From assembly GCA_963691815.1 (NCBI GenBank), contig OY829654.1, positions 1,251,463-1,315,462 on the forward strand: a stretch of DNA of 64,000 nt, given 5' to 3'. The stretch is from Echiichthys vipera. Lineage: Eukaryota > Chordata > Actinopteri > Perciformes > Trachinidae. Shown here piece by piece: positions 12,062-23,817 of this stretch. Positions within the stretch are counted from its first letter, which is position 1. Every line of letters begins with the position of its first letter. Position numbers and translations under genes: made by a program. The notes beneath the pieces are model-generated. The model was given only the letters and a program-made list of their open reading frames with translations, did no database searches and was not told the DNA's origin.

Positions 12062-12605
12062 TTGTCCCCCCCTCCAGGCCCGTTTGTACTCACACTACCT
12101 GGGCCTCGGAGAATGCTTCTTGCTGCCTATACATCATCACGCCGTAACACGTCACACGCATTGATGACGTCATGGCGATGCGTGGCTTTGTTTCCAGATC
12201 TTTCCGTAGACCTCAGAGTTTTTGTGCGTCTTGTCGACTGTTTTTGAATCTTTTCATCGACCAAATCTGCAGCAAACACTCCACCTCCGCATCACACCAA
12301 CGTGAACCTTTCACCGCCATTGTTTGAAATGTCCGCGCATGGTCCCTCCTTCTTTTTTCTACGTCCCAACAGGCGCACAGGAAATGACCTCAGAACTGCC
12401 GTAGGCCTCGTGCTCGTACACGTGCTCACGCTCGTGCTCGTACACGTGCAAACGTGCTTTACTAATGCCCACCTCTCCCAAACGGGCCGTGGACGGCAAG
12501 CGTGCCGCTCCTAGACGTGGTACGGTTGCACTCACACTGGTCAAAGGAACCAGACTTTAGCCGTGAAACCAGTACACGGTACGGAGGCGCAGTGTGAGTG
12601 CGCCC
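12062..12605 (-). mobile_element. Harbinger-like MITE fused to a LINE tail (copy E)
   Basis: The outer 60-70 bp of the element are missing and the remainder joins a LINE 3' fragment directly at about 12061. The other end is intact (GCGCCC then TTA). It contains the CRE palindrome and E-boxes. Confidence 0.75.
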
Positions 12606-13173
12606 TTATTCCTGTGTTATCACATCAGCCTTCACTAGAGGCCCCGGTCGAGGAGCGAGGAAATGGGCCGTGACTTCATTAAGGCCGGGTGGTTCTGAAT
12701 AACGAAGCGGGTCCGGCTGCACACAGGAGGGGGCTTCGCTGCCCCCCTGTGGTTGTGCGGACTGGAGGAACATGAACATACTTCACCCACTGAATTATTC
12801 AACAGCAGACGCTGAACATCAATAAACATAATATCCCCGTCGTCCCCGTGAGGTGGTTTCAGCTTTAACGAGGAGGCTAACATTAAAAATGTAAAGAGAG
12901 TGGAACACCGATATCAGCAAAACGCACGCTCTAATATTTATTTATGGATTTGTTTTCGCAGAGGAAGAGCTTCACAATGCACACACACACACGCACACGC
13001 ACACACACACACACACACACACTGTCTTTCTAATCCAGGGAATATTAATATTGAATGATCCTGAAGAATAAAATATCTGCAGGTGAGTCGAGCTTCACTT
13101 TTTCAGCCCCGAGAAGAAACGAAGATAAGAAACACAGAATAACTGGACTGGACTAGACTGGACATGACTGACA

Positions 13174-13656
13174 TGAGGTAAAGGTTTGAATCCCTGTAGA
13201 CCGTACGGCCTCAGACAGGGGCGCTCTTCATGAGGTAAAGGTTTGAATCCGCGTAGACCGTACGGCCTCAGACAGGGGCGCTCTTCATGAGGTAAAGGTT
13301 TGGATCCGCGTAGACCGTACGGCCTCAGACAGGGGCGCTCTTCATGAGGTAAAGGTTTGGATCCCCGTAGACCGTACGGCCTCAGACAGGGGCGCTCTTC
13401 ATGAGGTAAAGGTTTGAATCCATGTAGACCGTACGGCCTCAGACAGGGGCGCTCTTCATGAGGTAAAGGTTTGAATCCCTGTAGACCGTACGGCCTCAGA
13501 CAGGGGCGCTCTTCATGAGGTAAAGGTTTGAATCCCTGTAGACCGTACGGCCTCAGACAGGGGCGCTCTTCATGAGGTAAAGGTTTGAATCCCTGTAGAC
13601 CGTACGGCCTCAGACAGGGGCGCTCTTCATGAGGTAAAGGTTTGAATCCGCGTAGT
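13174..13656. repeat. 57-bp minisatellite, about 8 copies
   Basis: Unit contains GTAGACCGTACGGCCTCAGA and CGCTCTTCATGAGGTAAAGG. As 57 is divisible by 3, one minus frame stays open (19-residue repeat with RPCLRPYGLQGFKPLPH). The same unit is at 21196-22048. Confidence 0.9.
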
Positions 13657-13766
13657 CCACAAACGTGTGCTGCTTGCACAATCATCAACCTATAAAGTCG
13701 TTCTTTTATAGACGATGCTCTCGTCAGCATTATTATAAATACTCTTATTGACTCACTGCAATACTA

Positions 13767-13769
<3 letters not shown>

Positions 13770-13861
<92 letters not shown>
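13770..13861. repeat. CA microsatellite
   Basis: About 45 pure CA units; a second short CA tract lies at 14009-14042. Confidence 0.97.
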
Positions 13862-13863
<2 letters not shown>

Positions 13864-14006
13864 TGATTGACAGCCCTCATCCACCCCGGGATTCAGCAGA
13901 TTGTTTCTAATTGTGTCTGAAGGCGGCATCAGTCTGCAGCTGAGCCTAAAATGGGCTTTAGATAAACACAGCAACGCTTTTCAAACACCTGCAGCCTCCC
14001 TCCATC

Positions 14007-14045
<39 letters not shown>

Positions 14046-14559
14046 CGCCTCCTGAAAGTGCTGGCTGGTTGCTATATGTTACTAAATTAATCTCCCCTGG
14101 TTTAGGACTTACCGGAGGGCTGAGAGCTCGGTTTGACGGCGCTTTGTGACTGTTTGCATCGTCCAAATGACACAAAACGTGACGGACTTTGTTCCTGTGG
14201 GAGTTCAGCTGAGTACTAGAAGAAAATACCTGCAGCCGAGTAAAAGGAAGGAACCACGGCTGTTGAAATGCTGCAGAGTTATGGTTCTTTTTCAGTGTCG
14301 GGAGTGGGAGTCAGTTTACGCTGACATGACCTCCTGTGGAAGTCCCAAAGACACCGCGTCCAGAGTTAAGCTGCACTCATGCTTGGACACATGGCTGAGT
14401 CAGCAGGATTACGCTGAGTAAGGAAATCCACCCAGTGAACTTCATTATTACAGTACTTATCACTATAGCTATGCATGTAAAATGGAAGGAAATAGACCTG
14501 AGGCATCAAAAGTTGCTTTTGGTCACGTTATGTGTATAGCTACAGACGAATGAGTCCTG

Positions 14560-15215
14560 ACCCCAAGTGAAGGAGTTCAAGTACCTCAGGATCTTGTTCA
14601 GAGTGAGGGGACGATGGAGCGTGAGTTTGGCCGGAGAATCGGAGCAGCGGGGGCGGAGCTGCAGTCGCTCTACCGCACCGTTGTGACCAAAAGAGAGCTG
14701 AGGAAGGCAAAGCTCTGGATCTACCCTCAGTCCTGGTTCCTACCCTCACCTGTGGTCATAAAAGCTGGGTCAGGACCCAAAGAACCAGGTCCAGGTCAGG
14801 ACCCAAAGAACCAGGTCCAGGTCCAAGCGTGTGAAATGTGTTTCCTCAGGACGGGGTCTGGAGTCTCCCTTAGAGAGAGGGGGAGAAGTTCAGCATCCGT
14901 GAGGAACTCGGAGTAGAGCCGCTGCTCCTTTGCGTTGAAAGGAGCCAGTTGAGGTGGTTCAGGATCATCTGGTAAGGATGAACCCTGGGCGCCTCCCTAG
15001 GGAGGTGTTCCAGGCACGTCCAGCTGGGAGGAGGCCTCGGGGAAGACCCAGGACCAGGTGGAGAGATTAGATCTCCACACTGGCCTGGGAACGCCTCAGG
15101 ATCCCCCAGTTAGAGCTGGTTAATGTGGCCCGGGAAAGGGAAGTTTGGGGTCCCCTGCTAAAGGTGCTGCCCCTGAGACCCGACCCCGGATAAGCGGATG
15201 AAGATGAGATGAGAT
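14560..15215 (+). pseudogene. LINE ORF2 C-terminal remnant and 3' tail
   Basis: Broken frames read EFGRRIGAAGAELQSLYRTV and later SLRERGRSSASVRNSE, which is the C-terminal end of a fish non-LTR retrotransposon protein. The 3' tail ends in a short GATGA repeat. 5'-truncated, with an internal 26-bp duplication. Inactive. Confidence 0.7.
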
Positions 15216-16459
15216 GAGCTACAGATGCTAGGTGCCCTCGCCCATGATGTCGGGTCGCGGATGACCTTCTTTATAAAGGCCTATGGCACGGATGGGTCGT
15301 ATTGGACCTGTGCAGACAGCTGGACCGAACAAAGACAACATTTGGAGCCGCGTCTTAAGTGAAAATCTATGTGACCAAAAAGGCTCGTTATATTCAGGTT
15401 CAGGTCAGACTCCTGTTTCTTAAACACATGGAAACACCGTAAAATCACAATCTCACACCCGGGTCCCGGACCTAGAGAACTCCTTCAGTAACAGCAGCTC
15501 GCTCACATTGGATCGTCCATGGCCTGACAAATGTTACTGCTGCGTTTGAATCCGGCTGCACACAGGCCACGAGCATCCCTTCCCTCTATCTGAGATCAGA
15601 GATGAGTCACCTGTGTGCACGCATGACGTCACTGGAGGGCCTCCAAAACAAAAGAGAGGGGATGTCGCCTAACCTGCGATCTCCAGACCTTCGGGATCCA
15701 ATCAGGAATCGATCGCTCTTTGCTTTACTGGTGTGCATCAGTCCCCATCAATACCTATTTGAGCTAATTGTGTTTATTTCTACAAGATAATGAATAACCA
15801 GCCATCGCTGATCAGCCATCGACTCGGTCTGACCCCAGTGATCTCCTCTCCATCTGTGGCAACAACCATTAAGACTAAACACAGCCGCCCTGTCGCCCTG
15901 TCGCCCTGTCGCCCTGCATTCACACTCACGGTGATGGAGGCGTTGAAAGCATCAGGCTGCCATTCAAAACCAATGTATGAGCGTGTGCAGTCACAGCGCA
16001 GACTTGTGTGCCGTGCGTCTGGAGGTTCAGGTGGATTGAGTCATGAGTTGAATGTTGCAGATCTGTTCCCGTGTATAGAGATGTAACTGCAAAGGTTGGG
16101 GTTGTAAAGGTGCTGCTGATGAATGACGTTTGTGTCCTTTTCAGCCGCGCACACAAATAAATCCACTGCAGCAGCGGCAGAAACAAACGCTGCTGCTTGA
16201 CCTTTACAGTTATTTCATTATTTATGCTGCTGCACTCTGAGGCATGGAAGTTCACTTGAGCTGGATGAGGCTACAATGCAGAAGTTACTGTTTTGGGGAG
16301 CTTTTCCTTCCCAGTAGAACTAAAAAAAACAGACATATTACATTTTACCAGTGTCCACACAAGAACACCAGTGACTCTCATGTGTGTGTGTGTGTGTGTG
16401 TGGGGGGGGGGGGGGGGTAACCATTTCCAGGACTGGGGGTTGTAACAGAGCAACACGGA
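15216..16459. other. Non-coding spacer, nothing recognised
   Basis: Short open frames without homology; a CGCCCTGTCG triplet near 15890. No supported feature. Confidence 0.5.
16379..16417. repeat. GT repeat followed by a G run
   Basis: GT units then about 17 G, possible slippage or assembly-sensitive site. Confidence 0.9.
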
Positions 16460-16570
16460 GACACGTTTTCCTGTAACCGCACAACTTTAGTCTGGTTCAG
16501 CCTGGTTCAGTCGCCGTCCGCAGCAGCCGGCGTTATCGGAGCCTGAAAACAGGATCTTTAGAAACCAGGT
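16460..16570 (+). repeat. Dispersed repeat shared with renbp intron 4
   Basis: GTTTTCCTGTAACCGCACA and GAGCCTGAAAACAGGATCTT recur at 47175-47275, where the 31-bp array then starts directly. Confidence 0.55.
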
Positions 16571-16998
16571 CCCAGAGTGTGAGGATTGCAAACGCCCCCC
16601 ATGGCGTTGTGGTCTGGACGGTGAAAGCTCAGACTTTGTTAAAGGACGGCGCCATGGCCCCACCTCCAACCTCTGACCCTGCCTTGGTTGTTTTGTGTCT
16701 TGTTGTTTTTTTTTTTTTTGTGCTCGTTTTGTGCGACCTCTGACCCTGCAGCGTCACATAACAACAACAGTGCTGCTGTGTGAGAGGACAGAGACGGACC
16801 CAGAGACTGTTTACTGAACTGGACTCTGAGCCACATGCATGGGACTGAATGAGGCCCAGCACAGATTTCTCCCTTTTCCCTGATGCTCTGAATAAGGAGC
16901 TAAACTGCTCTAGGCTCTGTTTCTAAATCCAGTTCTAAGAAGCTGTGAAAAGTCTCTAAATGTAGTGAGAAAGTGGCGCCTGGGAGTGCTTTGGGACG

Positions 16999-17158
16999 GG
17001 GAAGGGGCTCCCAGCAGCCCCCTCTGCTCAGTGAGGACACTAACTGCAGAGTGAAGGGGCTCCCAGCAGCCCCCTCTGCTCAGTGAGGACACTAACTGCA
17101 GAGTGAAGGGGCTCCCAGCAGCACCCTCTGCTCAGTGAGGACACTAACTGCAGAGTGA
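16999..17158. repeat. 52-bp tandem repeat, 3 copies
   Basis: GAAGGGGCTCCCAGCAGCCC then TCAGTGAGGACACTAACTGC; spacing between the second and third copies is 52 bp. Confidence 0.85.
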
Positions 17159-17333
17159 TCGGTGCATCAGAGTCCAGAACAAATAAAGTTTTGGAGTCAA
17201 ACAGCTCAGCAGCAGAGACCAGAGACAGTCCACCGCACCATGAGACCCAACACATTCACATACATTTCCAGCACATTGCCGTTCTTCATCAACACGCTCG
17301 GGTTTCACACGGGTAACAGAGGCAAACACTTAC

Positions 17334-17640
17334 CGACATTGATGACGTTGGCGGACAGGAAGTGGCTGCAGGGAAGGCTGGCGCTGCTCACGAAAGAGTC
17401 CCCATCTGTGGTCACGGTGGTCCTCGACCTCAGCGACAGGTTGGGGGAGTCGGTCACCATGGCCATTCGAGCCGCCACAGACTCCATGACTGCTGATGGA
17501 TAACGGACAGCTCCGGCCAACGCAGTGCGGTCCGCGTAAGAGTCTGTCCGTGTGTTGGTGCCTTTAAAAGCTTTGACGCACTCAAATATAAAGAACCAGA
17601 CGTGCAGCTCAACAAAAACTGTATCGCACTGGCAAATATT
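17334..17640 (-). CDS. Possible internal exon of an unidentified gene on the minus strand
   Basis: On the minus strand an open frame with balanced composition runs down to a near-ideal donor, AATGTCG|GTAAGT, whose GT is at 17333-17332. Readable parts include RTDSYADRTALAGAVRYP and SFVSSASLPCSHFLSANVI. A weaker acceptor (CAGCAG before TCATGGAG, about 17490) would make a shorter exon of about 155 bp. The family is not recognised and no partner exons were found, so this is a candidate only. Confidence 0.35.
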
Positions 17641-18246
17641 GTGACCGTGGGACGAATGAAGGTCGGTTCTTCAAACTGAGGTCCAGTCGTAGTGGAGAGC
17701 TGAAAGGGGGACCGGGGCAGTCCAGACCGTCTGTGATCTGAAGCGTTCAGGCTTTCAGAGCAACTGATAGTGAAGTACAAACTAATCCAGCATTGAAAAA
17801 CTTGTCAGACACAAAAGGAAAATTCCCAGACACATTCCAGAAAAGACGCTCGACAGGATCCTCAAATGATACGTTTCCTGAGCGCTGCAGGGCCCAAAGG
17901 GACCGCTGGTCTTCCCTCTGTGAGCAGCAGATGATGATGAATGACATCAGTCCACAACAGACGTCTGGTCCTCCTGGTCCGAACCGTGATCACAGGCAGA
18001 CACGGTCACCTACAGCAGAGACACACAGAGACACACAGAGACAATGGGTGAATTATGTTCTCACGTGATTTATGAAGACACCTGAAACGAACCCTACGTG
18101 TCGGCTCAGGATCCAAGATGATGTCACAGTCTTTAGTTTAACCCCTGAATGTACCGGCGTTAACTCATCCCAGGGTCTTTTTCAAACATACACTCATCAA
18201 ATAAGCCATGGAGACAGTTCTTCATGTGACAACTATTAAGGCAGAA

Positions 18247-18500
18247 ATCCAGGAGAGATGCTAACAGCCGGACGTGGCTAACAGTGATTAGCTCGGGGCA
18301 GCACGGTGAAGGCATTCAAAGGTCTTTTTTAACCACTAATGCTGCTGAAAATAACAGCAAACCTCTGCAGCAGCATGAGAAGAGTCCCTACACACACAAC
18401 AAAGCACCAATGGGCTCCTTCCACTGTAATGGACTTTACTATGAGAGGAGCTGGTGCAGGGGCCAGTAGGTAAGTCTTTAATACACTCTTTAATAAACTC
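18247..18500 (+). mobile_element. Palindromic dispersed repeat family, copy
   Basis: Same core as 9836-10090 (AACAGCCGGACGTGGCTAAC to TTAATAAACTC). It lacks the internal segment with AGTGAAGCCAGAG. Confidence 0.65.
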
Positions 18501-18606
18501 TTACTACGTTGGTGCATCTCCACACCAGATGTTGGTGGGAAACAGGACACTGATGCAGAGAGAGCGTTTTTATTTCCTGTTCCCACAGATCCAAACCAAC
18601 CATGAG

Positions 18607-19275
18607 ACCAGAACACGGCAGTCGGAGCCGCTCTGGAGCCGTTCAGGAGCCGCTCAGGAGCCCCTCAGGAGCCGCTCAGGAGACGCTCAGGAGCCGCTCA
18701 GGAGCCGCTCCAGAGCCACTCAGGAGCCGCTCAGGAGCCCCTCAGGAGCCTCTCAGGAGACGCTCAGGAGACGCTCAGGAGCCGCAAAGGAGACGCTCAG
18801 GAGCCGCTCAGGAGCCGCCCAGGAGCCGCAAAGGAGCCGCTCAGGAGACGCCCAAGAGCCTCTCAGGAGCCGCCCAGGAGCCGCAAAGGAGCCGCTCAGG
18901 AGCAGATCGGGAGCCGCTCGGGAGCCGCTCAGGAGCCGCAAAGGAGACGCTCAGGAGCCAATCAGGAGCCGCTCAGGAGTCTCTCAAGAGCCGCTCAAGA
19001 GACGCTCAGGAGACGCTCAGGAGCAGATCAGGAGACGCTCAGGAGCCGCTCAGGAGCCACTCAGGAGACGCTCAGGAGCCGCTCAGGAGACACTCAGGAG
19101 CCGCTCAGGAGCCGCTCAGGAGCCGCTCGGGAGCCCGCTCGGGAGCCACTCAGGAGACGCTCAGGAGTCGCTCAGGAGCCGCTCAGGAGCCGCTCAGGAG
19201 TCGCTCAGGAGCCGCTCGTACATCGAGTGTGCGTCATTACACACTGTGATGTTGTAACTTTTCATATCTATCCAA
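18607..19275 (+). repeat. 12-bp GGAGCCGCTCA-type minisatellite with conserved ends (copy 1)
   Basis: About 50 units of a 12-bp GCTCAGGAGCCG-type repeat between the left end GACCAGAACACGGCAGTCGG and the right end CATCGAGTGTGCGTCATTAC. Both ends recur at 19978-20383. Confidence 0.85.
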
Positions 19276-19834
19276 AAAGCTGCAGGTGTGGGAAACAATC
19301 GAATCTAACTTAAGAAACAAACGCATTGAAAACAAAAGTAAAACAAACTAAATCCATAAAAATAAAGTCTGAATTAAACACTGTTTGATATGAAAACCAT
19401 ATTAAAACTGTGCTCCTGTCAGAGGCATCGATAACAGCATCAGTGAGGATCATTATTCGTCTGTTCACTGTTTTATTTATGAGAATAAACTCAATAACAT
19501 GCAAATATTCTTTAATAATCACAGAGTTATGAGGTTTTTATCAAAGACGTCTTCATTTGAATTTAGGATCCTGCATCTTGTTGTTGTTGTTGTTGTTTTC
19601 ACCGTGCAGAGGATCCATCAAACAGCTGTTTGTGTTTAATTATAATAATGTTTTTGTGAATTCTTCATTTGATTAACGAGAGGAAATATTTAGATTTGTT
19701 TGACACCACGGTCTCAGTTTCACAGCTTCTCTCGTTTCCTCTTTCTGCTGCGGCGTTGTAGTTTCTCAGTTCTCCAGTTTGTTTGCGCCCGGGTCAGAGT
19801 GTGCGCGGAGGACCGCACATTCTCCCGTCAAGTC

Positions 19835-19956
19835 TCATCTCATCTCATCTCAGCCTCTGATCCTGGATCAGGTCTCAGGGGCAGCAGCTCCAGCAGGGGA
19901 CCCCAAACTTCCCTTTCCCGGGCCACATTAACCAGCTCTAACTGGGGGATCCTGAG
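19835..19956 (-). mobile_element. LINE 3' tail fragment
   Basis: Begins with the CTCATCTCATCTCATCTCAG tail, then runs about 100 bp into the 3' end. It is cut next to the 20-bp direct repeat at 19958. Confidence 0.6.
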
Positions 19957-19977
19957 TCACTGAGGGTCTCAAACTTC

Positions 19978-20383
19978 ACAAGACCAGAACACGGCAGTCG
20001 GAGCCGCTCAGGAGGCGCTCAGGAGCCGCAAAGGAGACGCTTAGGAGCCGCTCTGGAGCCGCTCTGGAGCCGCTCAGGAGACGCTCTGGAGCCGCTCAGG
20101 AGCCCCTCAGGAGCCGCTCAGGAGCCGCTCAGGACCTGCTCAGGAGCCGCTCAGGACCTGCTCAGGAGCCTCTCAGGAGCCGCTCAGGAGCCGCTCAGGA
20201 GCCGCTCAGGAGCCTCTCAGGAGCCACTCAGGAGCCGCTCAGGAGCCGCTCAGGAACCGCTCAGGAGAGGCTCAGGAGCCGCTCAGGAGAGGCTCAGGAG
20301 ATGCTCCTGAGCCTCTCAGGAGCCGCTCGTACATCGAGTGTGCGTCATTACACACTGTGATGTCGTGACTTTTTATACCTATC
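19978..20383 (+). mobile_element. 12-bp minisatellite unit flanked by 20-bp direct repeats (copy 2)
   Basis: Same ends as 18607-19275 with about 27 units inside. The whole segment is bracketed by an exact direct repeat, CACTGAGGGTCTCAAACTTC, at 19958-19977 and 20384-20403. This looks like a long target-site duplication from retroposition. Confidence 0.55.
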
Positions 20384-21022
20384 CACTGAGGGTCTCAAAC
20401 TTCGCTCCACCTCAGACTCCTTTATCCTCAGATCGCTGCGAGAACATGAAACCTGGAGGCAGCAGCAAACTCTCAAAGACTGTAGACAGAGAAAGAGAAG
20501 ATAGGACGTGAAGAGAAGCACGAAACAGACGTGAAACTTTGGAATTAAAGTATGAAAAGTGTTAAGAAGTCGTGTAAAACGTCAGGAAACAAAAGTTCAG
20601 TCTAACGTACGTACGAGGCGCCGTGACAGCTGCCGGCGTGTTGCAGCACACCTCACACTCGCTTCCCTTCCCCGGCCTGACCTTCCTTTGTTCGCCGTCT
20701 GCCGTCACTCACAGAAACCCACGCACACAAAGACGCGAGAATCATTTACCTCTCTGCTCCAAAAGGCTCCTTTAAATCAGCTTTCAAAGTGGTGAGGTTG
20801 ACTGTTGTGTACGGGATCCGCCGCGCTGCTGCTGAGGACTGAACAATGAGTGTGTGTGTGTGTGATGTGTGTGTTGGGGGAGTGAGTCAGGGACGCGGTG
20901 GGCTGGCTGGAGGGCGTGTTGAGAGCTGTTCTTGAAAGGTTGGCGGTCAGGCGCGCTGAGCTGCAGGTTGGGGCATGTTGCTGTTACCGTCGAGCCCACA
21001 CACTCCACCTGGACACAGGAGA

Positions 21023-21023
<1 letters not shown>

Positions 21024-21079
<56 letters not shown>
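21024..21079. repeat. GT microsatellite
   Basis: About 27 pure GT units. Confidence 0.97.
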
Positions 21080-21080
<1 letters not shown>

Positions 21081-21195
21081 CTAAAGCTGGTATGTGGAGC
21101 GGTAATTCATGCTGCCGGAAGTATTTTGTCTGAACCAGACAGCAAGCAACGACAGTGGAGGGCGTATTTACCAGAATGTATATATATATTTTTTT

Positions 21196-22048
21196 CGAAT
21201 CCCTGTAGACCGTACGGCCTCAGACAGGGGCGCTCTTCATGAGGTAAAGGTTTGATTCCCTGTAGACCGTACGGCCTCAGACAGGGGCGCTCTTCATGAG
21301 GTAAAGGTTTGATTCCCTGTAGACCGTACGGCCTCAGACAGGGGCGCTCTTCATGAGGTAAAGGTTTGAATCCCTGTAGACCGTACGGCCTCAGACAGGG
21401 GCGCTCTTCATGAGGTAAAGGTTTGAATCCCTGTAGACCGTACGGCCTCAGACAGGGGCGCTCTTCATGAGGTAAAGGTTTGAATCCCTGTAGACCGTAC
21501 GGCCTCAGACAGGGGCGCTCTTCATGAGGTAAAGGTTTGAATCCCTGTAGACCGTACGGCCTCAGACAGGGGCGCTCTTCATGAGGTAAAGGTTTGAATC
21601 CCTGTAGACCGTACGGCCTCAGACAGGGGCGCTCTTCATGAGGTAAAGGTTTGAATCCCTGTAGACCGTACGGCCTCAGACAGGGGCGCTCTTCATGAGG
21701 TAAAGGTTTGAATCCCTGTAGACCGTACGGCCTCAGACAGGGGCGCTCTTCATGAGGTAAAGGTTTGAATCCCTGTAGACCATACGGCCTCAGACAGGGG
21801 CGCTCTTCATGAGGTAAAGGTTTGAATCCATGTAGACCGTACGGCCTCAGACAGGGGAGCTCTTCATGAGGTAAAGGTTTGAATCCACGTAGACCGTACG
21901 GCCTCAGACAGAGGCGCTCTTCATGAGGTAAAGGTTTGAATCCCTGTAGACCGTACGGCCTCAGACAGGGGCGCTCTACATGAGGTAAAGGTTTGAATCC
22001 GCGTAGACCGTACGGCCTCAGACAGGGGCGCTCTCCATGAGGTAAAGG
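21196..22048. repeat. 57-bp minisatellite, about 15 copies
   Basis: Same unit and orientation as 13174-13656, more homogeneous in its left two thirds. The flanks differ from those of the first array. The minus-strand open frame is a consequence of period and composition. Confidence 0.9.
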
Positions 22049-22525
22049 CATGACTGTTGTACGTCGTCTGTCAGACATTTGCAGGTAGGTGAGCAGGTAC
22101 TCGACCATCTGCGTTCTAGCTTAGTTAGCTTCGTACAACTGGAGACAAATGAACTTTCATGAAGTGAAAACACAGAAGATCAAAGTCCTAGGATCCTAAA
22201 CACCCAAAAACATCCCATTGATGTGTCGCCATCACTTCGCCTCTATCCTGACACCAGGGTTGCCAGGTCTGTGTGACCAAACCAGCCCAACGGCCGATCA
22301 AAAGGCCATAAAAGTAACCCACAAACTGCCATTTCCAAACCAGATACACTACTTGTTAAGTCTGACAGCATGTTTTTAGTCATATCTATAAAGTAACAGC
22401 ATAAATGTTTAATGTGTCAGCAGCAAAGAGCCTTTTTTTTCACTTTAGGGCCTAAAATGGCCTCATGAAGTATGATACAGTTTATTATTGTTAATAAAAT
22501 AATGCTTTGTGGTGTCACTGGTTCG

Positions 22526-22534
22526 GATAGATAG

Positions 22535-22612
<78 letters not shown>

Positions 22613-22757
22613 GGATAGATGGATGGATGGATGGATGGATGGATAGATAGATGGATAGATGGATGGATGGATGGATGGATGGATGGATGGATGGGCGGGC
22701 GGGCAGACGGACACATAGATAGACCGATAGACAGAAAGATGGACAGATAGATAGATG

Positions 22758-22792
<35 letters not shown>

Positions 22793-22796
22793 GTAT

Positions 22797-22829
<33 letters not shown>

Positions 22830-22830
22830 T

Positions 22831-22862
<32 letters not shown>
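22526..22862. repeat. Compound GATA / GATG / GACA repeat
   Basis: (GATA)n, then (GATG)n, then (GACA)n mixtures over about 335 bp. The GATA/GACA composition is that of the Bkm-type satellite. Confidence 0.95.
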
Positions 22863-22863
<1 letters not shown>

Positions 22864-23109
22864 TCATATGATTGATCAGGAGCTATTCTCAGCCCTGTCT
22901 CTATTGTTCAGCGTCAGCACATGATGTTTTCTATAACGCGTTGATAATCAGTCACAGTCGATCACACAGGAAATCATTTCTACACCATCACACTCCATCA
23001 TGATGCTTCATCAGAGGACTCACGCCTAAACACACGTCCCATCAAACATCCGTTACTTTCACTTGTTCTATTTGGACACAATCTACAGATTGATGTGTGT
23101 GTGTTTGGG

Positions 23110-23284
23110 GAGGACACACACACCAAGGCCTTGTCTCTGAGACACACACACACACCGAGGCCCTGTCTCTGAGACACACACACACACCGAGGCCCTGTCT
23201 CTGAGACACACACACACACCGAGGCCCTGTCTCTGAGACACACACACACACCGAGGCCCTGTCTCTGAGACACACACACACATG
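23110..23284. repeat. 32-bp tandem repeat (CCCTGTCTCTGAGACACACA core), 5-6 copies
   Basis: Exact 32-bp spacing at 23161, 23193 and 23225. Each unit has a GTCTCTGAGAC palindrome followed by a CA run. Confidence 0.9.
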
Positions 23285-23817
23285 CAAACATGACCATGGA
23301 CATTGTTGCATATCCAGTTTTATGGTAAAAGGAGATAATCTTCATATGACAATTTGGAAAATTGTATTATTTACTTCTATTGATGATAACTTTTATATTT
23401 TCTACACCTTAGTTTGCATTTCACAGAGTGGCTGCAGACATCAAACGCATTCAGTGTGCAGTGGCTGATGTCTCATCATTTGGAGCCATTTTGTTCACTT
23501 CCTGTTTTATGTGTTGTGCACATTTGTGAGTTGACCGTGACTTTATTGTGACTGCGGTGAATACGTTAATTATGCATCAGCGGTTTGAAATAAAGCAACA
23601 CAAACGGAGAGGTAAATGTTCCCACGTTGACTTTTGTGACACTACACCTCGTTGTAAACTGGCACACGTGCAAACCAGGAGTATCAGCAGTGTGTGCGGA
23701 CACACACATAGGCCCACTATAGGGGCTGTAGTGGCCTTCACAGGGTTCAACATCAGAAATGCACCAGTGCAAAGCCTTGAAACATACACGTCCATACATA
23801 AATGTGGAAAGAAGTTC

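Noticed and set aside
18454..19257. 267- and 215-codon frames with repeated RSRSGAAQEPL
   Set aside because: Period-12 minisatellite without stops in several frames; no start context or splice support.
21107..22108. 333-codon minus-strand frame with a 19-residue repeat
   Set aside because: Explained by the 57-bp period; no promoter, homologue or independent codon pattern.
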